From Pseudomonas fluorescens (lineage in GTDB: Bacteria > Pseudomonadota > Gammaproteobacteria > Pseudomonadales > Pseudomonadaceae): a stretch of 64,000 nt of DNA. The DNA lies in assembly GCF_003732425.1 (NCBI RefSeq), contig NZ_MOBX01000015.1, positions 266,303 to 330,302 of the forward strand, in the 5' to 3' direction. Position 1 is the stretch's first letter, and each line of letters starts with the position of its first letter. This document shows positions 26,305-35,147 of the stretch, one piece after another. A program made the translations under genes and the position numbers. Under the pieces are notes generated by a model. The model did not search any database, had not been told where the DNA came from, and saw only the letters and a list, made by a program, of their open reading frames with translations.

Positions 26305-26943
26305 ATGTTATCGAACTACCTGGGCGAATTTCTCGCGTTGGCCACCATCCACTTTCTGGCCGTCGTCGCCCCCGGACCGGACTTCGCCGTAACCATCCGC
26401 CAAAGCGTGCGTTTTGGCCGAGTGGTGGGCATTTGTACGGCGCTGGGTATCGGCGCGGGCATCTCCGTGCATGTCTTGTATACATTACTTGGGGTCGGTG
26501 CATTGATGCACACCACCCCTTGGCTGCTAACCGTGGCCAAAGTCATTGGTGGCGCCTACATCCTGTATCTGGGTGTCAGCCTGTTACGCAGCAAACCCAA
26601 GTCAGCAATCGAAGGTGAGAAGACTGTCGACGAACCCGTGGTCGAGCAAACACTACTCAAGGCTTTCACCACCGGGTTCCTGACCAACGCCACCAACCCC
26701 AAGGCCACGCTGTTTTTTCTGGCGATCTTCACCACGATCATCAGCGCCAGCACACCACTGAAAATTCAGGCGCTATACGGACTGTGGATGTGCTTTGTGA
26801 ACGCATCGTGGTTCGTGATCGTCGCGCTGTTTTTCTCCAGCGCCAAAGTACGCCTGCTGTTCCTGCGCATGGGGCACTGGTTCGAGCGCACCATGGGTGT
26901 CGTACTGATCCTGTTTGCCGGTCGCCTGATGATGTCCTGGTAA
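26305..26943 (+). CDS. LysE/RhtB family amino acid exporter
   Basis: A 212-residue inner-membrane exporter with about six hydrophobic helices. It shows the family signature near the N-terminus (VVAPGPDFAVTIRQSVRFG, residues 19-37) and a loop near GFLTNATNPKATLFF. The family exports amino acids and their derivatives by proton exchange. The ATG follows GGAG of the oxygenase's last codons by 5 nt, so translation is coupled. This makes the product of the oxygenase the natural candidate cargo (inference). A bidirectional terminator closes the unit at 26957-26993. Confidence 0.93.
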   Translation: MLSNYLGEFLALATIHFLAVVAPGPDFAVTIRQSVRFGRVVGICTALGIGAGISVHVLYTLLGVGALMHTTPWLLTVAKVIGGAYILYLGVSLLRSKPKSAIEGEKTVDEPVVEQTLLKAFTTGFLTNATNPKATLFFLAIFTTIISASTPLKIQALYGLWMCFVNASWFVIVALFFSSAKVRLLFLRMGHWFERTMGVVLILFAGRLMMSW

Positions 26944-26956
26944 CTCAAAGGCACGC

Positions 26957-26993
26957 AAAAAGGCCCGTCGATGCTCATCGACGGGCCTTTTTT
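26957..26993. terminator. Bidirectional terminator
   Basis: AAAAAGGCCCGTCGATG / CATCGACGGGCCTTTTTTT is a perfect stem between the convergent lysE-like and MATE genes. It ends directly at the MATE stop codon. Confidence 0.92.
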
Positions 26994-28355
26994 TCAACTG
27001 ACGGCAGCCACCCTGATCCGGCTGCTATGGATAAATCGCGCGCCCATCAGCAGTGTTGCCAGGCTCAGGGCGGTGATCAGGCCCGTCCAGATTCCTTGCG
27101 GCCCCCACTCCAGGCCAAATGCCAAACCCGCGCCCAGTGGCACGCCGACACCCCAATAACAGAAAACCGCCAGCCACATCGGCACACGTGTGTCCTGAAG
27201 GCCACGCAATGCGCCCGCCGAAAGCATCTGCAAACCGTCGGGAAACTGCAGCGCGGCGGCGAACAGCAACAGGGTCGAGGCCAATGCCGTGACCGCAACA
27301 TCCGAGCTGTAAAGGCTGGCAATTGCCTCATTGCCCAACAGCAGGATCGCGACTGACACACTCTGCGCAACCAGCACGATGACACACCCGGCGCCTGCGG
27401 CTTGCCTGACGCCCTTGAGATCGCCGCGCCCCAGCGCATGCCCTACCCGCACCGTGGTCGCCTCCGCCACGGCGACCGGGATCATGAAACACAACTGCGC
27501 AAGGTTCACCGCAATCTGATGTGCGGCCAGGAACGTCGAACCCAATCGCCCGACCAGCAGCGAAGTGACAATAAACAGGCTGCCCTGCATCAGAATCGCA
27601 ATGCCGATTGGCATGCCGGTTCGCAACAGATCCTTGATGCCTGTAAGGCTCGGCGCATCGAAACGCGCAAACAACTGCAAATGTGCCAGACGCTTGCCGT
27701 ACCACAGATAGCCCGCAAACAGCAGCGCCTGCAGCCACATCATCACTGCCGAAGCGATGCCCAGCCCCTGCGCGCCCATTTCGGGAAAACCCCACTTGCC
27801 ATTGGTCAACACGTAGCCCAACGGCGCCAGCACCAGCAGACCGCCGAAACTGAAAATCATCGTCGGACGCATCCAGTGCATCCCTTCGCACAAATAACGC
27901 ATGCAGAAAAACAACGTCAGCGCCGGGCTTCCCCACCGCACTGCATGCAGAAACGCCTCTGCACCGGGAATCATTTCGGCAGCGATCCCGGCAGGTGCGA
28001 GCGCCATCGGCACAAGGCTCAGAAAAACAAACATCAACAGCCCCATGAACAGCGCCAGCCATAACGCCTGGCGAAAGATCGGCGCTATCTCATGGCTTCG
28101 CTTGGCGCCCTGTAAACGGGCAACCGAAGCCGTCAGCGCAATCAACGTGCCAATCGGCACCAGCATCGGCAGCCACAGCAACGCGGTGCCCAGTGTGACG
28201 GCCGCCAATGTGTCGGTGCCGTGATTGCCGGCGATCAGATTGTCAACGAAGGCAATCAAACCGGCACAGACATGGCCGATGACCAAAGGCAGTGCGAGAA
28301 GTGCCGTGGCGCGTATCTCTGGCAAGCTGCCGCGCGATATTGATTTAAAGGACAT
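26994..28355 (-). CDS. MATE family multidrug efflux transporter (NorM-like)
   Basis: A 453-residue inner-membrane antiporter with about twelve hydrophobic segments in two halves. It begins MSFKSISRGSLPEIRATALL and has the MATE-typical helix-1 run LALPLVIGHVCAGLIAFVDN. NorM/PmpM proteins export cationic drugs and dyes using Na+ or H+. The start at 28355 matches the family start; upstream in-frame sequence belongs to the intergenic region. It is convergent with the LysE gene, so it is not in that operon. Substrate and coupling ion cannot be read from the sequence. Confidence 0.93.
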   Translation of the reverse strand: MSFKSISRGSLPEIRATALLALPLVIGHVCAGLIAFVDNLIAGNHGTDTLAAVTLGTALLWLPMLVPIGTLIALTASVARLQGAKRSHEIAPIFRQALWLALFMGLLMFVFLSLVPMALAPAGIAAEMIPGAEAFLHAVRWGSPALTLFFCMRYLCEGMHWMRPTMIFSFGGLLVLAPLGYVLTNGKWGFPEMGAQGLGIASAVMMWLQALLFAGYLWYGKRLAHLQLFARFDAPSLTGIKDLLRTGMPIGIAILMQGSLFIVTSLLVGRLGSTFLAAHQIAVNLAQLCFMIPVAVAEATTVRVGHALGRGDLKGVRQAAGAGCVIVLVAQSVSVAILLLGNEAIASLYSSDVAVTALASTLLLFAAALQFPDGLQMLSAGALRGLQDTRVPMWLAVFCYWGVGVPLGAGLAFGLEWGPQGIWTGLITALSLATLLMGARFIHSSRIRVAAVS

Positions 28356-28515
28356 TGGAAAGATCTCTGGATTCGACAGAACGGCTCGACGACCCACGCC
28401 AGCCGGCTGATCGTTATCCCAGAATCGTTTTGCGCAGGCTGTCAGACCTTTCCGTTTCTCGCGGATTCGCGGTAGGAAATTTGTAACAGGCAGGAGAAAC
28501 ACAAAAAACGCGCAT

Positions 28516-28549
28516 ACAAAAACGCCGCTCTATTGAGCGGCGTTTTTGT
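28516..28549 (-). terminator. Terminator of the tRNA operon
   Basis: ACAAAAACGCCGCTC / GAGCGGCGTTTTTGT lies immediately after the last tRNA-Gly in transcription order. Confidence 0.9.
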
Positions 28550-28554
28550 GAAAT

Positions 28555-28630
<76 letters not shown>

Positions 28631-28632
28631 AA

Positions 28633-28708
28633 TGGCGTCCCCTAGGGGACTCGAACCCCTGTTACCGCCGTGAAAGGGCGGTGTCCTAGGCCACTAGACG
28701 AAGGGGAC
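28633..28708 (-). tRNA. tRNA-Glu (TTC), distal copy
   Basis: A 76-nt cloverleaf with encoded CCA. The reverse strand begins GTCCCCTTCGTCTAG, with anticodon TTC in the loop CTTTCAC and the T-arm GGGGTTCGAGTCCCC. It is separated from tRNA-Gly by 2 nt. Confidence 0.97.
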
Positions 28709-28812
28709 ACGCTACCCGGAACACATGGTGTGTGTTTCGGTGTCCAGATCCGCATCCGAAGACTTGGTTCTGGTTTCACTCAGCACCGCCCGAAAGCGCT
28801 GCTGTTTAAAAT

Positions 28813-28888
<76 letters not shown>

Positions 28889-28890
28889 AT

Positions 28891-28966
28891 TGGCGTCCCC
28901 TAGGGGACTCGAACCCCTGTTACCGCCGTGAAAGGGCGGTGTCCTAGGCCACTAGACGAAGGGGAC
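28891..28966 (-). tRNA. tRNA-Glu (TTC), proximal copy
   Basis: Sequence-identical to the tRNA-Glu at 28633-28708, and the first tRNA in the transcript. The promoter is at 29028-29056. Confidence 0.97.
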
Positions 28967-29027
28967 ACACTACAACATTCACTCCCTGCCGCGCTTCGCT
29001 ATGTGCTTTACGCTGCAAGTGGCGCGC

Positions 29028-29056
29028 ATTCTATGGATGGATTGAGAGGTCGTCAA
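29028..29056 (-). promoter_or_regulatory. Strong sigma-70 promoter of the tRNA operon
   Basis: On the reverse strand TTGACG (29056-29051), a 17-nt spacer and TAGAAT (29033-29028) give a near-consensus promoter. GCGCGCC just downstream of the -10 is a GC-rich discriminator, typical of stringently controlled stable-RNA promoters. Confidence 0.8.
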
Positions 29057-29338
29057 CCCCTTGATATAAATTTATTTAAATCAATGACTTCGACCTGCTT
29101 TACAGCGGCAACCAGGCTTTTCCGTCGCCCGACGATTGACGCCTATATTCCGCCACTCGCCAAGACGTTATAGTCCACCGCACAGTGATGGCAATCTGCA
29201 CCCGCAGCGCCAGCATTCATATAAGCAGCGTGCGGCCGATACAGATTGAACCTGCCGATCCAACTCGTCGAGCGGCGCTAGGCGGCTAAATGCCTAGCCA
29301 CTACACTCGCATGCGAACCCTATAAAGAGGTCTTACCG
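29057..29338. other. Intergenic region between tRNA promoter and membrane protein gene
   Basis: No coding frame is supported. The first 40 nt are very AT-rich (GATATAAATTTATTTAAATC) and look like an UP-element or Fis-type region for the leftward tRNA promoter. The remainder must hold the promoter for the gene at 29339, but no clear -35/-10 pair is seen. Confidence 0.4.
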
Positions 29339-30109
29339 GTGACACCACTCATGATCACCCTGCTAGTCATAGCCGGGATCGCAATTCTGATCGCCATTGG
29401 CTACATGAACCATGTGGTGGAAAACAACAAACTGGAGAAGGCCCGCACCAAGGTCGAACTCAATGACCGCCTGCGCCGTTGTGGCGAACTGACCGAAACC
29501 TTCCCCGGCCAGTTCATGACCCCGGCACTCAAGCTGCTGCTGACCCGTCTGGAATTGAACGTCTGCCAGCGCCTGCTGAACCTGGAAAAAACCAGCGCCA
29601 CCACCAAGGCGCGCATCACCGAACTGAGCGCCCTGGTTGCCCAAGGCGAATCGATCCCGGTCAACAACCCACCGGCGCCGATCCTGACCGAAGCCAAAGC
29701 CAAAGACGTGCGCTTCCTGCTTGAAGCCCTCCACGGCCAAATCACCCGCGCCGCCCACGACGGTTTCCTGCCGCCGAATGAAGCCAAACACTGGATTCGC
29801 GAAGTCCGCCACATTCTGGTGCTGCTGCATATCGAATTCTTCAACAACCTCGGCCAACAGTCCCTGCAACAAAACCAGCCCGGCCAAGCCCGCCTCGCCT
29901 TCGAACGCGGCGTGCAATACCTGCGCAAACAGCAGGATCCGCAGATCTACGCAGAACAACTGCAATACCTGGAAAAACTGCTGGCCCGCGCCAACGCCCA
30001 GGTCATGGACAAGATTGCACCGGTCGAAGGCGAAGAGAACCAACTGACCGCCGGCCTCAAAGATGTCGAGGCCGATGCCGACTGGAAGAAGAAAGTGATC
30101 TACGACTGA
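29339..30109 (+). CDS. Membrane-anchored protein of unknown function
   Basis: A 256-residue protein with one N-terminal membrane helix (about residues 5-22, ITLLVIAGIAILIAIGY) and a long, soluble, mainly helical cytoplasmic part. Leu/Gln/Glu-rich heptad-like stretches (about 60-100 and 185-220, such as EQLQYLEKLLARANA) suggest coiled coils or TPR-like helices. No catalytic motif is seen. The GTG start follows AGAGG by about 9 nt; ATG four codons later is an alternative. Similar proteins are common in pseudomonads but I know of no assigned role. A terminator follows. Confidence 0.82.
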   Translation: MTPLMITLLVIAGIAILIAIGYMNHVVENNKLEKARTKVELNDRLRRCGELTETFPGQFMTPALKLLLTRLELNVCQRLLNLEKTSATTKARITELSALVAQGESIPVNNPPAPILTEAKAKDVRFLLEALHGQITRAAHDGFLPPNEAKHWIREVRHILVLLHIEFFNNLGQQSLQQNQPGQARLAFERGVQYLRKQQDPQIYAEQLQYLEKLLARANAQVMDKIAPVEGEENQLTAGLKDVEADADWKKKVIYD

Positions 30110-30124
30110 TTGCAAAGATTGAAA

Positions 30125-30150
30125 GAAAGCCACCGAGAGGTGGCTTTTTT
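30125..30150 (+). terminator. Terminator after the 256-residue membrane-anchored protein gene
   Basis: AAGCCACC GAGA GGTGGCTTTTTT, a short GC stem with a T run. Confidence 0.85.
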
Positions 30151-30201
30151 GTGGGCGCGCAGGAGTGAACCCGATAGAAAACCGGTGAATGTGAGAACGC
30201 T

Positions 30202-30226
30202 TTCGCGAGCAGGCTCGCTCCCACAG
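30202..30226. repeat. Single REP unit (family 2)
   Basis: One unpaired copy of TTCGCGAGCAGGCTCGCTCC, the unit paired at 17223-17298. Confidence 0.75.
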
Positions 30227-30248
30227 TTTCGATTGAGTGAATTCGGAT

Positions 30249-30712
30249 AGAGATTGGTCGACTGTCAGGCCGCCATCGCTGGCAAGCCAGCTCCCACAGG
30301 GATTAAGTTCAACCGTTAGATACTCGTATCGCGTCGCCCCTCACCACTCAACAGGATGAGCGTTAGCTCGGCTGCAGCTCTTGATATTGATCTTGATCCA
30401 CGGGCGACGTCGGAAGGCTGAGTGGAGGGATGCATCCGGGGGTCAGGCGCGTAGCGCCGTTCGACGAAGTCGAACACATCGAAAGGAGGTGCAGCGAAGC
30501 AAACCGGAAGCGATGCCCCCGGATGGATCCCGCAGCGAAGGAACCCCGAGCCCTAGCGAGTGGGCCGGACGCAGGAGCAAGCGTTTTTGGTTACTTTTGG
30601 GGCGTTTGCCAAAAGTGACCCGCCGTAAGGGCGGAACCGCCAGCCGCAACACCCAAAAAACCGGATATACACCCAAAACCCAAGCGCATGGTCGGCCCAC
30701 AGGCCGCCAAGG
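30249..30712. repeat. Composite dispersed repeat, copy A
   Basis: This stretch matches 40457-40911 along its length. It opens with a REP-like segment (TGTCAGGCCGCCATCGCT then CCCACAG, 30263-30299). After about 40 unrelated nt comes the long body (30341-30712). The body holds a GAGCGTTAGCTC hairpin, a distant 15-nt pairing between 30428-30442 and 30516-30530, the hairpin GTTCGAC GAA GTCGAAC (30459-30475), and a stem GGTTACTTTTGG / CCAAAAGTGACC (near 30588-30620). It ends 6 bp before the stop codon of the leftward chemoreceptor gene, so it forms that gene's 3' untranslated region. Open frames crossing it are not believed to be genes. Confidence 0.85.
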
Positions 30713-30717
30713 CTCAA

Positions 30718-32685
30718 TCAAAGCCGAAAATGCCCAACCATCCCACGCAACTCACTCCCCAACTGCGCCAGTTCAACACTCGAAGCCGCATTCCCGCGCA
30801 TCGCGATCGACGACTGATCCGCACTCGCACGAATACTGGTGACACTGCGATTGATCTCCTCCGCCACCGAACTCTGCTCCTCGGCCGCCGCCGCAATCTG
30901 CTGATTCATCTGCTGAATCAACGACACCGCCGCCGCAATACTCCCCAGTGCACTCTCAGTCTGCAACGCATCACTGACCGCCAGCTTCACCAACTCGCCG
31001 CTGCTCTGAATCTGCTGCACCGATGAATGCGCCGCCGTGCGCAACGCACTCACCAGCCGCTCAATTTCCTCAGTCGATTGCTGCGTGCGCCGCGCCAGCG
31101 CACGCACCTCATCGGCCACCACCGCAAAGCCCCGGCCCTGCTCCCCGGCCCGTGCGGCCTCGATCGCGGCGTTCAACGCCAATAGGTTGGTCTGCTCGGC
31201 GACGCTCTTGATCACCCCCAGCACCGTGCCGATATTCTGGATTTCCGCACTGAGACTTTCGATGCTCGAACTGGCCGACGTCGCCGAGTCAGCCAATTGC
31301 TCGATCCGCGCCATGCTTTGGCGCACCACCTGCTGCCCGCTCTCGACCTTGTCATCCGCCGTCTGCGCGGCCAGCGCCGCTTCTTCGGCATTGCGTGCAA
31401 CGTCATGCACGGTGGAGGTCATCTGGTTCATTGCCGTGGCGACCTGCTCGGTTTCTTCCTTCTGGCTGCTGACCTCAAGGTTGGTCTGCTCGGTGACCGC
31501 CGACAACGATTGCGCCGAACTGGCCAGTTGCTCGATCCCCGCCTGCAGTCCACTGACGATCGTGCTCAGCCCCGCCCCCATTTGTTGCATCGCCAGCATC
31601 AACTGGCCGATCTCGTCACGGCGGGTCACTTCCACGGTCGCACTCAAGTCGCCAGCGGCAATCTGTTGCGCGACCTGAATCACGCTGCGCAATGGCGCGA
31701 CGATGAGTCGAGTGATCAGCCACGCAGCGAGCAATCCCACCAACAACGCCAGCGCCGAAGAACCAATGATCAGCAGCGAGTTTTTCTTCAGTTCCGCCTG
31801 CATCGCGCCGTCTTCGGCGACATACGCCTGATTCACCCGCTCGACCACTTGGTCGGCACGCTGATGCAATTTCTCGTAGACAGTTTTTTCCTCTGCAAGC
31901 AATCCGGTGTACTCAGCCAGTTTGTCGTTGAAACCGACAATGTGCCCGGAGACTTCATTGAGCACGGTCAGATAGCCTTCGTCCTTGACCGTGGTTTTCA
32001 ATTCTTCGGCCTGCGCCTGCGCCTGTGCAGCCTGTTCGATATTGCCCTTGCCGGCACTGTCGGCATCGCCCTTGCGGCTTTGATCCAGGCGAATCCGCGC
32101 TTCGTTCATCGCTTGCAGCATCAACCGCGAAACCTGGCTGACCTGACTGGCCTGCTCGATGAACTGCGCGCCATCCTTGCCCTCGGTGTCTTTCAAGGTA
32201 TAGGCGCCGTCGTCGGCAAGCCCGGCCTGCAATACGTCAAGGTTGTTGGCCACACTGGACACCGACCAGCTGGCCATTTCCAGTGCCAGATCCTTGGCCT
32301 GCGTCAGCGACACAAACTCGTCGAACGCCTTGCGATAGGCGCCCAGTGACTGCTGTACATCATTCATGACCGGCACATTGGCCGCCGACTGCGCTTTGAG
32401 CTGATCAGCCAGAGCAACCAGTTCGTCGACGCCCTTACGCAGGGCATCGGCCGTCTTCGAATTGCCGCGCAGGGCATACTCCTGCTCGAGCAGCCGCACC
32501 TTGAGCAGACCGCTATTGAGCGAGGACATTTGCTTCAGCCCGTCAAAACGCTGACTGATGGTTTGCAGGGACCAGACGCCAATAGCCGCCACCAGCGCGG
32601 TCAGGAGCAAGACCAGTACAAACCCGATACCCAGTTTTATTGCCATACCGAGGTTGGCAAAACGTCCTTGCATGGCCGAAATCAT
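30718..32685 (-). CDS. Methyl-accepting chemotaxis protein with HBM-type sensor domain
   Basis: A 655-residue chemoreceptor. Membrane helix 1 lies at about 12-37. The periplasmic region (about 38-285) is long and all-helical, resembling the helical bimodular (HBM) domain of McpS, which binds organic acids. Membrane helix 2 (about 288-308) leads into HAMP and the signalling domain with its conserved tip AEQTNLLALNAAIEAARAGE. It has no CheR-binding pentapeptide at the C-terminus. The start at 32685 (MISAMQGRFANLG) has AGGGGA upstream; a longer frame to 32940 overlaps the neighbouring gene in another frame. The ligand is unknown. Its mRNA runs into composite repeat A. Confidence 0.92.
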   Translation of the reverse strand: MISAMQGRFANLGMAIKLGIGFVLVLLLTALVAAIGVWSLQTISQRFDGLKQMSSLNSGLLKVRLLEQEYALRGNSKTADALRKGVDELVALADQLKAQSAANVPVMNDVQQSLGAYRKAFDEFVSLTQAKDLALEMASWSVSSVANNLDVLQAGLADDGAYTLKDTEGKDGAQFIEQASQVSQVSRLMLQAMNEARIRLDQSRKGDADSAGKGNIEQAAQAQAQAEELKTTVKDEGYLTVLNEVSGHIVGFNDKLAEYTGLLAEEKTVYEKLHQRADQVVERVNQAYVAEDGAMQAELKKNSLLIIGSSALALLVGLLAAWLITRLIVAPLRSVIQVAQQIAAGDLSATVEVTRRDEIGQLMLAMQQMGAGLSTIVSGLQAGIEQLASSAQSLSAVTEQTNLEVSSQKEETEQVATAMNQMTSTVHDVARNAEEAALAAQTADDKVESGQQVVRQSMARIEQLADSATSASSSIESLSAEIQNIGTVLGVIKSVAEQTNLLALNAAIEAARAGEQGRGFAVVADEVRALARRTQQSTEEIERLVSALRTAAHSSVQQIQSSGELVKLAVSDALQTESALGSIAAAVSLIQQMNQQIAAAAEEQSSVAEEINRSVTSIRASADQSSIAMRGNAASSVELAQLGSELRGMVGHFRL

Positions 32686-32794
32686 TGCGCGTAGTCCCCT
32701 GCCATTGTCAGTAGAGCGAAGAGTCGCAACGGCCATCCACCGGCACAAGTCTCTGACGTCGGAATAATGGCAAAAAGCTACGCCCGCGTCGTTT

Positions 32795-34195
32795 TCAGAA
32801 CACTTGAGGTCGATCCGCCACGGTGTTGCGAAAAAACTGCCGGGCGCGTGGATCACAAGCATAGGCGACGTTGATGCGCAGCCAGTCGCCCGACTCGCCA
32901 CTGGGGCTGAACGCATCAGGTGCTGACAGCAACACGCCACAGCGTTGAGCTTGCCGACGTACCCGGGAATGATCGGTCATGCGCGAACGCGCCCAGATAA
33001 ACAACCCACCCGCAGGCTTGCCGAAAACCTCCCAGTCGGCATCCTCAAGCACCTGTAACGCGGCGGCGCGATCAGCATTCAGGCGTTGTCGCTGGCGCTG
33101 CACCAGTTTGCGGTAAGCGCCACTGACCATCAGACTGGCCAGCACCGCCTCGGTAAACCTCGATGCTCCCAGGCCACTGATCATCTTGACCTGCGCCAGA
33201 CGCTCGACAATTTCGCTGTCGGCGCAGACGAACCCGACGCGCAACGAACTGCTCAGCGTTTTGGAAAAACTGCCCACATAGATGACCCGCCCCTCATCAT
33301 CCAGAGCCGCCAGGCGCGTGCCGTTACCGGTGTGCAAGTCTGCGTAGACATCGTCTTCGATCACGCGCAAATCGTAGGTCTTGCTCAGTTGCAGGAGACG
33401 TTGCGCCACGCTCGGCGACAGGCAACTGCCCGTGGGGTTTTGATGATGGCTGTTGATGAACAGTGCGCCAGGGCGAAACTGTTGCAGCAACGCTTCCAGC
33501 GCGTCGATATCCGGCCCGTGCGGGGTACGACGCACCTCAAGCATGCGCACGCCATGCAGGCGCAAAAGATCGAACAACGGCGCATACCCGGGCGTTTCGA
33601 CCACCACGCAGTCTCCGGCCTTGAACAAGGTGCGCACGATCAGATCCAGCGCGTGGCTGGCGCCGCAGGTACTCAGCAACTGCGCGCTGCGGGCCTCTAT
33701 ATTGAACATCTTCAGACGTTTGACGATCTGCTCGCGCAACGCTGGAAGCCCCAAGGGCGTACTGTAGTTGAACAGGCTGGCCATATCGGTGCGCGCCACT
33801 TCGCGCAGCGCATAGCTGAGGTCGTCGGGCTCGCGCCAGCTTTGCGGCAGACCGCCCGCGCCAAGCTTCAAGCCACCGGCGGCTTCGCACACGGCATCGC
33901 ACCAGGCAAACCGACCCTCGAATGGCGCCAGTTCATCTTCTACGCCCAGTGCCGACGGCGAGGCGGCGACAATGAACCCGGCGCCCTGGCATGAACTCAG
34001 AACCCCCTGCGATACCAGCCGCTCACACGCCTCGACCACGCACGACTGACTGAGCAGATTGCCCCTGGCGATCTGCCGCACGGAGGGCAAACGGGTGGCC
34101 GGCGGTACGCCACTTTGCAGGATCCACTCGGTCAATCCGTCAACAATCTGCTGCACGACCGGCACCATTGCCTGTCGATCAATTCTCAATTCCAT
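32795..34195 (-). CDS. MocR-type GntR regulator with aminotransferase-like domain
   Basis: A 466-residue PLP-binding transcription regulator. A GntR winged helix-turn-helix lies at about 8-75 (TRLPSVRQIARGNLLSQSCVVEACERL). A fold-type I aminotransferase domain covers about 100-460, with the PLP lysine expected in YVGSFSKTLSSSLRVGF. The start at 34195 (MELRIDRQAM) has CAGGAG 10 nt upstream. MocR proteins usually control an adjacent divergent gene, but here no divergent gene exists: the chemoreceptor lies downstream and the SDR upstream on the same strand. Its target is unclear. Confidence 0.92.
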   Translation of the reverse strand: MELRIDRQAMVPVVQQIVDGLTEWILQSGVPPATRLPSVRQIARGNLLSQSCVVEACERLVSQGVLSSCQGAGFIVAASPSALGVEDELAPFEGRFAWCDAVCEAAGGLKLGAGGLPQSWREPDDLSYALREVARTDMASLFNYSTPLGLPALREQIVKRLKMFNIEARSAQLLSTCGASHALDLIVRTLFKAGDCVVVETPGYAPLFDLLRLHGVRMLEVRRTPHGPDIDALEALLQQFRPGALFINSHHQNPTGSCLSPSVAQRLLQLSKTYDLRVIEDDVYADLHTGNGTRLAALDDEGRVIYVGSFSKTLSSSLRVGFVCADSEIVERLAQVKMISGLGASRFTEAVLASLMVSGAYRKLVQRQRQRLNADRAAALQVLEDADWEVFGKPAGGLFIWARSRMTDHSRVRRQAQRCGVLLSAPDAFSPSGESGDWLRINVAYACDPRARQFFRNTVADRPQVF

Positions 34196-34341
34196 GAGCA
34201 AGCAAACTCCTGTCCGTTTTGCTGGCGGCAGTAAATCACAGCCGCGCCGGACAGGCTGTGCGACAACGCCGCCAAAAGCGACCGTTCTAACCGTTTGATA
34301 CACATTGTTTAAGGGGCTTCACGGAACTGACCGCTGCCCAC

Positions 34342-34373
34342 AAAAAAGCCCGCAACGAATGCGGGCTGTTTTT
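34342..34373 (-). terminator. Terminator after the SDR gene
   Basis: Read leftward, AGCCCGC ATTCGTT GCGGGCTTTTTT is a stem-loop with a T run, 13 nt beyond the SDR stop codon. Confidence 0.82.
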
Positions 34374-34385
34374 CTTGCGCGTCCT

Positions 34386-35147
34386 TCAGAAAGCGGTGAC
34401 GCCGCCATCCACTGCCAGCGAGTGGCCGGTGGTGAATGCCGCCCCGTCGCTGCACAGGTACAACACGGCACTGGCGATTTCCTCGACTTTGCCGATGCGC
34501 CCGACCGGGTGCATGGCATTGGCGAACTCGCCCTTCTTCGGATCGGCCTCATAGGCGCGGCGGAACATGTCGGTATCAATCACCGCCGGACACACAGCGT
34601 TGACGCGGATTTTCTTCTTCGCGTATTCGATAGCCGCCGATTTGGTCAAACCGATCACCGCGTGCTTCGACGCTGCATAAATGCTCATCTTCGGCGCCGC
34701 GCCCAGCCCTGCCACCGAAGCGGTATTGACGATCGCTCCACCGCCCTGCGCCAGCAACAGCGGCAGCTGATACTTCATGCACAGCCAGACGCCTTTGACG
34801 TTGACGCCCATGATCGCGTCGAACTCATCCATCGAGCCGTCGGCGAGTTTGCCTTTTTCGATTTCGATGCCGGCATTATTGAAGGCATAGTCGAGACGGC
34901 CGTAGGTGTTGATAACCTCGTCCATCAGATTTTTCACTTCACTTTCGACGGTCACGTTGCAGCGCACGAAGGTCGCTTCGCCGCCGGCTGTACGAATCAG
35001 CGCCACCGTGCCCTCGCCCCCTGCCGCGTCCAGATCGGCGACCACCACTTTCAGGCCTTCGGCGGCGAACGCCTGCGCGGTCGCACGGCCGATGCCGTTG
35101 GCCGCGCCGGTGACTACGGCAACTTGACCGGAAAACGTCATGCTCAT
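34386..35147 (-). CDS. Short-chain dehydrogenase/reductase
   Basis: A 253-residue classical SDR. The nucleotide-binding TGAANGIG motif is near residues 12-19, NNAG near 88, and the catalytic Ser...Tyr-x-x-x-Lys (YAASKHAVIG) near 155. The acidic residue after beta-2 (VVADLD) favours NAD(H). The start at 35147 (MSMTFSGQ) has GAGGA about 8 nt upstream. It is divergent from the CurA-like reductase across 229 nt, so the two may share a control region. The substrate cannot be assigned. Confidence 0.93.
   Translation of the reverse strand: MSMTFSGQVAVVTGAANGIGRATAQAFAAEGLKVVVADLDAAGGEGTVALIRTAGGEATFVRCNVTVESEVKNLMDEVINTYGRLDYAFNNAGIEIEKGKLADGSMDEFDAIMGVNVKGVWLCMKYQLPLLLAQGGGAIVNTASVAGLGAAPKMSIYAASKHAVIGLTKSAAIEYAKKKIRVNAVCPAVIDTDMFRRAYEADPKKGEFANAMHPVGRIGKVEEIASAVLYLCSDGAAFTTGHSLAVDGGVTAF

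Noticed and set aside
28356..28515. Riboswitch upstream of the MATE gene (for example guanidine class)
   Set aside because: No paired hairpins with the required loops could be recognised; only a generic AT/GC mixed leader is visible.
30381..30842. Frames of about 60-150 codons across the composite repeat (copy A)
   Set aside because: They run from the repeat into the chemoreceptor gene in another frame, and the two copies do not share the same protein. Treated as structured repeat, not coding.
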